From NCBI RefSeq assembly GCF_012349115.1, contig NZ_PQIG01000073.1, positions 1 through 64,000 of the forward strand: a stretch of 64,000 nucleotides of DNA. The letters run 5' to 3'. Within the stretch, counting starts at the first letter, position 1. Every line of letters begins with the position of its first letter. The notes beneath the pieces are model-generated. The model made no database searches. It was not told the origin of the DNA and was given only the letters and a program-made list of their open reading frames with translations. The translations under genes were made by a program, and so were the position numbers. Origin of the DNA: Rhizobium ruizarguesonis (GTDB taxonomy: Bacteria; Pseudomonadota; Alphaproteobacteria; Rhizobiales; Rhizobiaceae). This document shows positions 27,015 to 35,254 of this stretch, in pieces.

Positions 27015-30000
27015 TCCCTGGTTTCGATGCGAAGAAGCTTGCGGCCATTGCCGAGCCGCTGACGATCGGCAATGTGCCGGCAGGTCTCGAGACGCTGCTG
27101 CTCGCCGAGCTCGCCCGAACGGGAGAGCCGGTCGCCTATGTCATGTCCGACGGCCACCGCATGGCCGATCTCGAACAGATGCTGGGCTTTGTCGCCCCCG
27201 ACATTCCGGTTCTCACCCTGCCGGCCTGGGACTGTCTGCCCTATGACCGCGTCTCACCAAGCGCCGACACCTCGGCCCGCCGACTTGCCGCACTCGGCGG
27301 TCTCATCGCCCATCGCAAGAAGCCGCATGCGGCAATCGTGCTCGTCACCGCCAATGCCATGCTGCAGAAGGTGGCGCCGCAGGATATCATCGAAAGCCTG
27401 ACTTTTTCGGCCCGTCTCGGCAACCAGCTGCGTATGGACGATCTCGCCGGTCGCCTGGAGCGCAACGGCTTCGAGCGCGTCGCGACCGTTCGCGAGGTCG
27501 GCGAATATGCCGTGCGCGGCGGCATTCTCGACGTCTTCGTGCCGGGTTCCGAAGAGCCGGTCCGCCTCGATTTCTTCGGCGACACGCTGGAGAGCATCCG
27601 CAGCTTCGATCCGGCAAGCCAGCGCACGATCGGGCAGGTGCGCTCCCTCGATCTCAATCCGATGAGCGAGGTGACGCTGACGCCCGATACGATCAGCCGT
27701 TTCCGTAAGAATTACCTCTCCGCTTTCGGCGCGACCACCCGCGACGACGCGCTCTATCTTGCCGTCTCCGAAGGCCGCCGTTATCCCGGCATGGAGCACT
27801 GGCTGCCGCTTTTCTACGAGAAGCTCGATACTGTCTTCGATTATTTGAGCGGCTTCCGTATCGTCATCGACCATACGGTGCGTGAGGCAGCAGAGGAGCG
27901 CTCCAAGCTCGTTTTTGATTATTACGATGCCCGCCTGAATTCCGGCCAGCCGGCCAAGGGACAGATGACGCAGGGCACGCCTTACAAGCCGGTGACGCCG
28001 GGCCAGCTCTATCTCGACAGCAAGCTTTTCGTCAAAACCCTCGACGCGCTCGGCGCGATCCGCATCAGCCCCTTCAACGAACATGAGGGCGAGGCGCGGC
28101 GGGTCGTCAATGTCGATGCCCGCCAGGGCCAGCGCTGGGCTCGCACCAATGCCGAAGGCGGCGGCGATGCCGAGCGCATCAACATCTTCGACGTCGTCGT
28201 CAAGCATATTGCCGACCGCCGTGCCGCCGGCGCCAAAGTGCTGGTTACCGCCTGGACCGAAGGCTCGCTGGAGCGCCTGCTGCAGGTGCTGAACGAACAC
28301 GGGCTGGAAAAGGTCAAGCCGATCGAGGCGTTGAAGGATGTCGGCTCGCTGGCGAGGGGCGAGGCGGCCGCTGCCGTGCTCAGTCTCGAAGCCGGCTTCG
28401 AGGCGGGCGACCTCGTCGTCATCGGCGAGCAGGACATCCTAGGCGACCGCATGGTGCGCCGCTCCAAGCGCCGCAAGCGCGCAGCCGATTTCATCTCGGA
28501 AGTCGCCGGTCTCGACGAAGGCTCGATCGTCGTCCACGCCGAACATGGCATCGGCCGCTTCATCGGGCTGAGGACCATCGAGGCCGCTGGTGCTCCGCAT
28601 GCCTGCCTTGAGCTGCAATATGCCGACGAGGCCAAGCTGTTCCTGCCGGTCGAAAACATCGATCTGCTCTCGCGCTATGGCGGCGAGGGCACCGAAGCCC
28701 AGCTCGACAAGCTCGGCGGCGGCGCCTGGCAGATGCGCAAGGCCAAGCTCAAGAAGCGCCTGCTCGACATGGCCGATGCGCTGATCCGCATCGCCGCCGA
28801 GCGCCTGACGCGCCATGCGCCGATGCTGACGACGCCGGAAGGCCTTTACGACGAATTTGCCGCCCGCTTCCCCTATGACGAGACCGAGGACCAGGAAAAC
28901 GCCATCGAAGCCGTGCGCTCCGATCTTGGTGCCGGCCGGCCGATGGATCGCCTCGTCTGCGGCGACGTCGGCTTCGGCAAGACCGAAGTAGCACTGCGCG
29001 CCGCCTTCGTCGCGGCAATGAACGGCGCCCAGGTCGCCGTCGTCGTGCCGACGACGCTGCTTTCCCGCCAGCATTTCAAGACCTTCTCCGACCGTTTCCG
29101 TGGTCTGCCGGTGCGCATCCAGCAGGCCTCGCGCCTCGTCGGCGCCAAGGAGCTGGCGCTGACCAAGAAGGAAGTGGCGGAAGGCAAGACCGATATCGTC
29201 GTCGGCACCCATGCGCTGCTCGGCGCCGGCATCAAATTCGCCAATCTCGGTCTGCTCGTCATCGATGAGGAGCAGCATTTCGGCGTCAAGCACAAGGAGC
29301 GGCTGAAGGAACTGAAAAGCGACGTGCACGTGCTGACGCTGTCGGCAACGCCGATCCCACGCACCCTGCAGCTTGCCATGACCGGCGTGCGCGAATTGTC
29401 GCTGATCACCACGCCGCCGGTCGACCGCATGGCGGTGCGCACCTTCATCTCGCCCTTCGACAGCCTGGTCATCCGCGAGACGCTGATGCGCGAGCATTAT
29501 CGCGGCGGCCAGAGCTTCTATGTCTGCCCCAGGCTTGCCGATCTCGAGGACGTGCATGCCTTCCTGCAGTCCGATGTGCCGGAGCTGAAGGTCGCCATTG
29601 CCCATGGCCAGATGCCGGCCGGCGAACTCGAAGACATCATGAACGCCTTTTATGAAGGCCGCTACGATGTGCTGTTGTCCACAACCATCGTCGAATCCGG
29701 CCTCGACGTGCCCACAGCCAATACGCTGATCGTCCACCGTGCCGACATGTTCGGCCTTGCCCAGCTCTATCAGCTGCGTGGCCGCGTAGGCCGCTCGAAG
29801 GTGCGCGCTTTCGCCCTCTTCACCCTGCCGGTCAACAAGGTGCTGACGGCCACCGCCGAACGCCGCCTCAAGGTGCTGCAGTCGCTGGATACGCTCGGAG
29901 CCGGTTTCCAGCTGGCAAGCCACGATCTCGATATTCGCGGCGCCGGCAACCTGCTCGGCGAGGAGCAGTCAGGCCATATCAAGGAAGTCGGCTTCGAACT

Positions 30001-30514
30001 TTATCAGCAGATGCTGGAAGAGGCGGTCGCCGAGGTCAAGGGTGTCGACGAGATCCACGATACCGGCTGGTCGCCGCAGATCTCGGTCGGCACGACGGTG
30101 ATGATCCCGGAAACTTACGTTCCCGACCTGCATCTGCGCATGGCGCTCTACCGCCGTCTCGGGGAAATCACTGAACTCAAAGAGATCGACGGCTTCGGCG
30201 CCGAGATGATCGACCGCTTCGGCCCGATGCCGATCGAAGTCCAGCACCTGCTGAAGATCGTCTACATCAAGTCGCTCTGCCGCACCGCCAATGTCGAAAA
30301 GCTCGATGCCGGCCCGAAGGGTGTCGTCGTGCAGTTCCGCAACAAGGAATTCCCCAACCCGGCAAACCTCGTCGGTTATATCGGCAAGCAGGGCACGATG
30401 GCAAAGATCCGCCCCGATCACAGCCTGTTCCTGACCCGCGACTTGCCGACGCCGGAAAAACGCCTGCAGGGCGCTGCCGTCATCATGACGCAGCTGGCCG
30501 AATTCGCGAAATAG
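27011..30514 (+). CDS. mfd: Transcription-repair coupling factor
   Basis: The predicted 1167-residue translocase removes RNA polymerase stalled at DNA damage and recruits UvrA. From the N-terminus it has a UvrB-like region (LPAWDCLPYDRVSPS, YAVRGGILDVF), the RNA-polymerase-interaction domain (about residues 490-560, VVHAEHGIGRF), then a RecG-like motor with Walker A LVCGDVGFGKTEVA, DEEQ box in VIDEEQHFGVKHKE, LSATPIPRTLQ and QLRGRVGRS. The C-terminal TRCF domain ends LAEFAK. The stop codon TAG is the first three bases of a type A repeat. Confidence 0.97.
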   Translation: MIPGFDAKKLAAIAEPLTIGNVPAGLETLLLAELARTGEPVAYVMSDGHRMADLEQMLGFVAPDIPVLTLPAWDCLPYDRVSPSADTSARRLAALGGLIAHRKKPHAAIVLVTANAMLQKVAPQDIIESLTFSARLGNQLRMDDLAGRLERNGFERVATVREVGEYAVRGGILDVFVPGSEEPVRLDFFGDTLESIRSFDPASQRTIGQVRSLDLNPMSEVTLTPDTISRFRKNYLSAFGATTRDDALYLAVSEGRRYPGMEHWLPLFYEKLDTVFDYLSGFRIVIDHTVREAAEERSKLVFDYYDARLNSGQPAKGQMTQGTPYKPVTPGQLYLDSKLFVKTLDALGAIRISPFNEHEGEARRVVNVDARQGQRWARTNAEGGGDAERINIFDVVVKHIADRRAAGAKVLVTAWTEGSLERLLQVLNEHGLEKVKPIEALKDVGSLARGEAAAAVLSLEAGFEAGDLVVIGEQDILGDRMVRRSKRRKRAADFISEVAGLDEGSIVVHAEHGIGRFIGLRTIEAAGAPHACLELQYADEAKLFLPVENIDLLSRYGGEGTEAQLDKLGGGAWQMRKAKLKKRLLDMADALIRIAAERLTRHAPMLTTPEGLYDEFAARFPYDETEDQENAIEAVRSDLGAGRPMDRLVCGDVGFGKTEVALRAAFVAAMNGAQVAVVVPTTLLSRQHFKTFSDRFRGLPVRIQQASRLVGAKELALTKKEVAEGKTDIVVGTHALLGAGIKFANLGLLVIDEEQHFGVKHKERLKELKSDVHVLTLSATPIPRTLQLAMTGVRELSLITTPPVDRMAVRTFISPFDSLVIRETLMREHYRGGQSFYVCPRLADLEDVHAFLQSDVPELKVAIAHGQMPAGELEDIMNAFYEGRYDVLLSTTIVESGLDVPTANTLIVHRADMFGLAQLYQLRGRVGRSKVRAFALFTLPVNKVLTATAERRLKVLQSLDTLGAGFQLASHDLDIRGAGNLLGEEQSGHIKEVGFELYQQMLEEAVAEVKGVDEIHDTGWSPQISVGTTVMIPETYVPDLHLRMALYRRLGEITELKEIDGFGAEMIDRFGPMPIEVQHLLKIVYIKSLCRTANVEKLDAGPKGVVVQFRNKEFPNPANLVGYIGKQGTMAKIRPDHSLFLTRDLPTPEKRLQGAAVIMTQLAEFAK

Positions 30515-30560
30515 AGCAATTCCAGCAAAACTGTGCCACGGTTTTGCGTCCGGAATTGCG
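30512..30560 (+). repeat. Palindromic intergenic repeat, type A variant after mfd
   Basis: TAGAGCAATTCCAGCAAAAC...GGTTTTGCGTCCGGAATTGCG, almost the same as the first module at 21655. It supplies the mfd stop codon and ends just before the ribosome-binding site of the OsmC gene. Confidence 0.78.
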
Positions 30561-30578
30561 TGGAAAAAGGAGATGGAG

Positions 30579-31046
30579 ATGGGAACATACGGCGCAACGA
30601 TCGCCTGGCAGCGGAACGGCGAAACCTTCACCGACAACCGCTACCGCCGCGCCCACCGCTGGAGCTTCGACGGCGGCATCGAGGTGAGGGCGTCCTCTTC
30701 CGCGCATGTCGTGCCGCTGCCCTATTCCGCCGAGGATGCCGTTGATCCGGAAGAGGCTTTCGTCGCTTCGCTCTCCAGCTGCCACATGCTCTGGTTCCTG
30801 TCGATCGCAGCAAAACAGCGCTTTTGCGTCGACAGCTACACCGATGCCGCCGAGGGCATCATGGAGAAGAATGCCGACGGCCGCCTCGCCATGACCGTCG
30901 TGACCCTCCGTCCGCATGTCGTCTTCAGCGGCGAAAAGCAGCCCTCGCTCAGCGAGTTGGAAAGCCTTCACCATCGCGCCCACGACGAATGTTTCATCGC
31001 CAATTCGGTGAAGACCGAGGTGCGCTGCGTTCCGATTCTGGGCTGA
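30579..31046 (+). CDS. OsmC/Ohr family peroxidase-like protein
   Basis: The predicted 155-residue protein has the OsmC fold, which reduces organic hydroperoxides with a Cys pair. The peroxidatic Cys sits in SLSSCHMLWF (about residue 66) and the resolving Cys in AHDECFIANS near residue 142. An Arg in YRRAHRWSFDGG could assist. The sequence is closer to the YhfA/OsmC-like branch than to Ohr. Two ATGs are 6 bases apart; the second is preferred because AAGGAG is then 6 bases away rather than touching. It is convergent with the FrnE-like gene. Confidence 0.88.
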   Translation: MGTYGATIAWQRNGETFTDNRYRRAHRWSFDGGIEVRASSSAHVVPLPYSAEDAVDPEEAFVASLSSCHMLWFLSIAAKQRFCVDSYTDAAEGIMEKNADGRLAMTVVTLRPHVVFSGEKQPSLSELESLHHRAHDECFIANSVKTEVRCVPILG

Positions 31047-31063
31047 AGCTGGAGCCGTCGGCG

Positions 31064-31735
31064 TCAGTTCATGCCTGATCGCGCCTCGGCTTTCGCCTTG
31101 GCGATATCGCGCAATGCATTGGCCAGCACGTCCGGCGTTTGTGCGCCGCTGACGGCATATTGCTGGTCGAAGATGAAGAACGGCACGCCGTTGACGCCCA
31201 TCTCCTGCGCCGCGGTGATCTCGGCGACGATCAGATCCCGATCGGCATCGGAGGCAAGCAGCGAGGCGATGACCGAGCGATCAAGGCCGGCCTTGTCGGC
31301 GATATCGAGCAGTACCGCGTGGTCGCCGACATTGCGGCCTTCCTCGAAATTCGCCTTGAACAGCGCGGCAACGACTTTGTCCTGCTTCTCGCGGCCTTCG
31401 ATCATCGCCCAGTGGATCAGTCGATGCGCGTCGAGCGTGTTCGGGCCGATCTTGATCGCTTCGAAATTGAAGGCGATGCCGACTTCGCGGCCGTAATCGG
31501 TGAGCATCTTGTGCGCCTGCGCCACGCGCTCCTCGCCGCCGAGCTTCTCAGCCAGCGCCTTCTTCTGGTCGACGCCTTCCTTGGGATAGTCGGGATTGAG
31601 CCGGTACGGCCGCCAGTTGATGTCGACGCCGATTACGTCCTGCACCTCGGCGATGGCGAGCTCCAGCCGTGCCTTGCCGAGATAGCACCAGGGGCAGACG
31701 ACATCCGAGACGACGTCGATGGTGATACGCTCCAT
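31064..31735 (-). CDS. DsbA-family oxidoreductase, FrnE-like
   Basis: The predicted 223-residue cytoplasmic thioredoxin-fold protein of the FrnE/2-hydroxychromene isomerase-like branch has the active site VCPWCYLGK at residues 12-20 (CxxC) and the cis-Pro loop GVNGVPFFIFD near residue 175. No signal peptide is present. FrnE homologues act as disulfide isomerases in stress and polyketide contexts. The ATG at 31735 is chosen; a much longer in-frame reading continues upstream, out of register, through the neighbouring gene and has no merit. It lies 65 bases after the YejA-like gene on the same strand. Confidence 0.92.
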   Translation of the reverse strand: MERITIDVVSDVVCPWCYLGKARLELAIAEVQDVIGVDINWRPYRLNPDYPKEGVDQKKALAEKLGGEERVAQAHKMLTDYGREVGIAFNFEAIKIGPNTLDAHRLIHWAMIEGREKQDKVVAALFKANFEEGRNVGDHAVLLDIADKAGLDRSVIASLLASDADRDLIVAEITAAQEMGVNGVPFFIFDQQYAVSGAQTPDVLANALRDIAKAKAEARSGMN

Positions 31736-31800
31736 GATGATTTTCCTTATTCTGTGCGTCTCCAAGGGAGACATTTGAGCCGGGGTGGTTCGGCTGCTTC

Positions 31801-33603
31801 TTATTGGGCGCTCGTATCCCACCATAGCGGCAGCTGGTAGCCGTAGAGCGGCACCGTGTCGGGATGGCCGATGCGTTTGCTGCGCGCCACCCATTGCTGA
31901 CCCATATGATAGAGCGGCAGCACGTAATGGCTGGACAGCAGCAGCCGGTCGTAAGAGCGCACCGCTGCTGTGAAATCCTCCGCCGAGCGCGCCCGGAGCA
32001 GGTGATCGATCAACGCATCGAGATCGGCGTCGGCAGCGCCTGCGAAGCTGTCGCTGCCCTCGCGGGTCTTCGCGGCCGAAGACCAGCGGCCGAGCTGTTC
32101 GTTTCCAGGCGATAGCGAGGACGTGTAGGACTTCATGATCATGTCGTAGTCGAAACTGTTCGTCCGGCTCTGATACTGCGAATCGTCGACCGTGCGAATC
32201 GAAGCGGCAATGCCGATGGTCTGCAGTGAACGCTGGTAGGCGACGGCAAGCTTCTCCTGGTCGGCATTCTGCGTCATGATCTCGAAGGCGAGCTGGCGGC
32301 CGGAGGCATCGAGCATCTTGCCGCCCTGGATCGTATAACCGCCCTGTTTCAGCAGCTCGACGCCCTGTTTCAGCACATTGCGGTCGCGGCCGGAGCCGTC
32401 GGTGACCGGCAGCTTGTAGGTGCCGTCGAGAATCTCCGGGGCAATTTTGTCCTTGATCGGCCCAAGCAGGGCAAGCTCGGCCGCATTGGCGGGGACGCCA
32501 AAACTCGACAGCTCGGAATTCTGCCAGAAGCTCTGCGTGCGCTTGTAAGCGCCGGAATAGAGGTTCTTGTTCGCCCATTCGAAATCGAACACCATCGACA
32601 GGCCTTCGCGCACCTTGAGATCGGCAAAGATCGGCCGGCGCGTGTTGAACACGAAGCCGAGCATGCCGCTCGGCAGTTTCGGCGTGAACACGTCCTTGAC
32701 CACGGCCCCCGAGGTAACGGCGGGGAAATTATAGGCATTGGCCCAATGACCGGGATTGCCGTCGGGATAGATGTCGACATCGCCTTTCTTGAAGGCCTCG
32801 AACAGCGTCGTATCCTGCAGGAAATACTGGACGGTGATCTGGTCGTAATTGTCGGTGCCGACCTTGGCGGGAATGTCCTTGCCCCAATAGTTCGGATCGC
32901 GCTCATAGGTGATGCTCTCGCCGGGCTTCACCGTCTTCACCTTGTAGGGACCGGACCCGACCGGCGGCGTCAGCGACGAACGGTCGAAGGTTTCTGGGTC
33001 GATCGCATGTTTCGGCAGCACCGGGAACAGGCCGAAGATCAACGGCGTTTCGCGGTCGGCCTTGTCGTTGAAGGTGAAACGCACGCTGTGCTCGCCGACC
33101 TTCTCCATCTTGGCGACGACGTTGAGGCGGTTGGCGAAGGGCACGCGGCCCTTGTCGCGCATCAGCTCGAAAGTGAACATCACGTCTTCGGGCGTCACCG
33201 GCTGGCCATCGGCCCATTTCGCCTTCGGATTGAGGTTGAACTGAATGAAGCTCCGGTCGTCATCCCATTCGACCGTCTCGGCAAGAAGGCCGTAGAGCGT
33301 GAAGGGCTCGTCCCTGGAGCGCTGCATCAGCGATTCGTAAACGAGGTTGCCATAATCCGGATCCCACATGCCGCGCGCCGTCGTGCGCATGCTCTTCAGG
33401 ATGAACGGGTTGAGGCTATCGAAGGTACCGACCACGCCATAGGTGATCTTGCCGCCTTTTTTCACGTCGGGATTGACGTAAGGGAAGTGCTTGTAATCCG
33501 GTGGTAAAGCCGGTTCGCCGTGCATCGCGATGCCATGCAGCGGCTCGGCGGCGACCGTGCCGCACAGCAGCGAGAGGACGAGGGGGACGACGATCCTGAG
33601 CAT
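31801..33603 (-). CDS. Family 5 extracellular solute-binding protein, YejA-like (orphan)
   Basis: The predicted 600-residue periplasmic binding protein has a signal peptide (MLRIVVPLVLSLLCGTVAAE, cut near residue 19). The mature start HGIAMHGEPALPPDYKHFPY is the form seen in YejA, the binding protein of the YejABEF peptide/microcin C importer. The family 5 signature region is around DPDYGNLVYESLMQRS. The start is set by AAGGA 7 bases upstream. Homologues bind oligopeptides and peptide-like toxins. No permease or ATPase gene is next to it, so it would have to work with a transporter encoded elsewhere. Confidence 0.9.
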   Translation of the reverse strand: MLRIVVPLVLSLLCGTVAAEPLHGIAMHGEPALPPDYKHFPYVNPDVKKGGKITYGVVGTFDSLNPFILKSMRTTARGMWDPDYGNLVYESLMQRSRDEPFTLYGLLAETVEWDDDRSFIQFNLNPKAKWADGQPVTPEDVMFTFELMRDKGRVPFANRLNVVAKMEKVGEHSVRFTFNDKADRETPLIFGLFPVLPKHAIDPETFDRSSLTPPVGSGPYKVKTVKPGESITYERDPNYWGKDIPAKVGTDNYDQITVQYFLQDTTLFEAFKKGDVDIYPDGNPGHWANAYNFPAVTSGAVVKDVFTPKLPSGMLGFVFNTRRPIFADLKVREGLSMVFDFEWANKNLYSGAYKRTQSFWQNSELSSFGVPANAAELALLGPIKDKIAPEILDGTYKLPVTDGSGRDRNVLKQGVELLKQGGYTIQGGKMLDASGRQLAFEIMTQNADQEKLAVAYQRSLQTIGIAASIRTVDDSQYQSRTNSFDYDMIMKSYTSSLSPGNEQLGRWSSAAKTREGSDSFAGAADADLDALIDHLLRARSAEDFTAAVRSYDRLLLSSHYVLPLYHMGQQWVARSKRIGHPDTVPLYGYQLPLWWDTSAQ

Positions 33604-33686
33604 TCGGCAATCCTTGATCCGTGAAAACGGGCATGATTCACGGCAAAGATTATCATGGGGTCGATCGATTCCAACACAGAACGGCG

Positions 33687-33733
33687 ATTTCTTTGGCATC
33701 GCGACGAAATGCACCTCAAATTGCCAAAGAAAT
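33687..33733. promoter_or_regulatory. 12-base perfect inverted repeat in a divergent promoter region
   Basis: ATTTCTTTGGCA, 23-base spacer, TGCCAAAGAAAT. It lies between the divergent YejA-like and IalB-like genes. No T-run follows, so it is more likely an operator or 5' leader structure than a terminator. Not found elsewhere in the window by eye. Confidence 0.45.
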
Positions 33734-33887
33734 GCTGGATATCTTGGACGCTGCGATGTAACAGGTGAACCCGAAGTTTCGGGGTCATGCATTTGCCTTA
33801 TTTTTTTAAGAGGTGGAGTGCCGAACGACCCGATGGTTGGGGCGGCAAACCGCTGCCCCGAACGGATATCAGGAGACGGAATTCGTT

Positions 33888-34550
33888 ATGATGTTCAAGT
33901 CTGAAAAGAAAATGCGGGCAGCGCTGTCCGTTCTGGCAGTGGTGTTCGGCGCTTCGGCTCCGGTCTCCTCCTTCGCGCAGGATGCGGCGGCACAGGCTCC
34001 GGCCGATGCCCCGGCACAGGCCGCAGGAGCGCCGAAGCTCGGCTGGTACAAGACCTGCAGCAAGCAGGAAGACAACGACATCTGTGTTGTCCAGAACCTG
34101 ATCCTCGCCAATGGCGGCCAGCTCGTCACGGCCGTCGGCCTGATCTCGGTTTCCGGCAAGATCAACCGCAAGCTCCTGCAGGTCTCGGTTCCCACGGCAC
34201 GCCTCGTCCCTCCAGGCGTCCTCATGCAGATCGACGGCGGTAAGGGCCAGAAGCTCGACTACGCCGTCTGCCTGCCGGACAAGTGCACGGCTGAAATCCC
34301 GCTGACCGACGCGATGATCGCCAGCCTCAAGAAGGGCAGCGACGTGATCTTTACCTCGATCAATTTCCGCCGCGCTCCGAACCCGATCAAGATTTCGCTT
34401 GAAGGCTTCACCGGTGCTTATGACGGCGAACCGGTTTCCGAATCCAAGCTCGTTGAAAGCCAGCGCAGCCTGCAGGAAGGCATGCAGAAAAAGGCCGAAG
34501 AAGCCCGCAAGAAGCTGGAAGACGCCCAGAAGGCAGCCAAGGCGCAGTAA
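33888..34550 (+). CDS. Invasion-associated locus B (IalB) family periplasmic protein
   Basis: The predicted 220-residue exported protein has a signal peptide (basic start, LSVLAVVFGASAPVSSFAQD), an Ala/Pro-rich linker, and the IalB domain with cysteines in YKTCSKQEDNDICVVQN and YAVCLPDKCTAEI. The domain was first noted in Bartonella and is common in alphaproteobacteria; its molecular role is unclear. The last 40 residues are a charged Ala/Lys/Glu/Gln helix, likely a coiled coil, beyond the core domain. Two adjacent ATGs are possible starts; the first is used. A strong terminator follows at 34574. Confidence 0.88.
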   Translation: MMFKSEKKMRAALSVLAVVFGASAPVSSFAQDAAAQAPADAPAQAAGAPKLGWYKTCSKQEDNDICVVQNLILANGGQLVTAVGLISVSGKINRKLLQVSVPTARLVPPGVLMQIDGGKGQKLDYAVCLPDKCTAEIPLTDAMIASLKKGSDVIFTSINFRRAPNPIKISLEGFTGAYDGEPVSESKLVESQRSLQEGMQKKAEEARKKLEDAQKAAKAQ

Positions 34551-34573
34551 TCCTGTCACCTTCTTTGAAACAG

Positions 34574-34599
34574 AAACCCGGCTTCATGCCGGGTTTTTT
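34574..34599 (+). terminator. Rho-independent terminator of the IalB-like gene
   Basis: AAACCCGGC, loop TTCAT, GCCGGGTTT, then more T residues, 24 bases after the stop codon. Confidence 0.88.
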
Positions 34600-34608
34600 G
34601 TTGCGCAA

Positions 34609-34640
34609 AGAAAAGGCCTCGCCGGGAGAAGCGAGGCCTT
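34609..34640 (-). terminator. Rho-independent terminator of hspQ
   Basis: On the minus strand AAGGCCTCGC, loop TTCTCCCG, GCGAGGCCTT, then TTCTTTG. It lies about 25 bases after the hspQ stop, back to back with the IalB terminator. Confidence 0.82.
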
Positions 34641-34664
34641 GATTCAACGATCGGCACGAGTGAG

Positions 34665-34994
34665 TTAGTGGGCGAAGCTCATCTTGGGTTTGAACTGCCC
34701 TGACGGGGCCTGATCGAAAATCTGGTAGATCTGTGGGTTGCGAAGCGGCGTGCCGCTTTCGTCGTTCATCAGGTTCTGCTCGGAGACATAAGCGACATAT
34801 TCGCTTTCGTCGTTTTCAGCGAGCAGGTGATAGAAGGGCTGGTCCCTGCTCGGGCGCACCTCGGCGGGAATGGAATTCCACCATTCCTCCGTATTCGCGA
34901 ACTCCGGATCAACGTCGAAGATGACACCGCGAAACGGAAATACCTTGTGCCGAACCACTTCGCCGATACTGAACTTTGCTACTCTTTCTTTCAT
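34665..34994 (-). CDS. hspQ: Heat shock protein HspQ
   Basis: The predicted 109-residue protein has the hemimethylated-DNA-binding/HspQ fold: FSIGEVVRHKVFPFRGVIFDVDPEF at the N-terminus, then DQPFYHLLAENDESEYVAYVSEQNL. In enterobacteria HspQ is a heat-induced specificity factor for the Lon protease. The ATG at 34994 has AAAGGAAG upstream; an in-frame start 7 codons earlier is possible but weaker. The gene is bounded downstream by its own terminator, and a heat-shock-type promoter can be proposed upstream, so it appears monocistronic. Confidence 0.93.
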   Translation of the reverse strand: MKERVAKFSIGEVVRHKVFPFRGVIFDVDPEFANTEEWWNSIPAEVRPSRDQPFYHLLAENDESEYVAYVSEQNLMNDESGTPLRNPQIYQIFDQAPSGQFKPKMSFAH

Positions 34995-35018
34995 GGTACG
35001 ACTTCCTTTCATCACCGA

Positions 35019-35047
35019 ATTTGGTGATTGGTGTCGCGCAAATCAAG
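35019..35047 (-). promoter_or_regulatory. Possible RpoH (sigma-32) promoter of hspQ
   Basis: On the minus strand CTTGATT, 14 bases, CACCAAAT, against the heat-shock consensus CTTGAAA-N14-CCCCATNT. It is about 25 bases before the start codon. The -10 region also lies in the inverted repeat ATCACC-GAATTT-GGTGAT (35011-35028). A weak match; prediction only. Confidence 0.35.
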
Positions 35048-35088
35048 ATTTTTGCACGAGTTCGTCACATGAACGTCATATCCTCCTT

Positions 35089-35190
35089 CTGCATAATTCC
35101 TTAAATCGAAATCGATTTAAGGACAAAATTATGCAGCACTCCAAGTTCTACAGCGTCCTTTGCGCGTCTGAAAGACGCGCGACGCTGTAG
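35089..35190 (+). repeat. Palindromic intergenic repeat, type B (best-preserved two-module copy)
   Basis: CTGCATAATTCCTTAAATCG mirrored by CGATTTAAGG...ATTATGCAG, then the hairpin CTACAGCGTCC...GCGCGTC-TGAAA-GACGCGC...GACGCTGTAG. It lies between the hspQ promoter side and the 3' end of glnA. Confidence 0.85.
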
Positions 35191-35254
35191 TGGCGTCCAT
35201 GACCTGGGAGGCGAAAGCCCCGGCGAGCCGGGACTTTCTGTGTTCAGAGCCCAA

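Noticed and set aside
28439..29923. Long minus-strand open frame opposite mfd
   Set aside because: Same cause: antisense of a well-identified gene, no start signal and no family features.
31736..32578. N-terminal extension of the FrnE-like protein to about 504 residues
   Set aside because: The extra part is an out-of-register reading through the YejA-like gene; the ATG at 31735 precedes the conserved thioredoxin fold.
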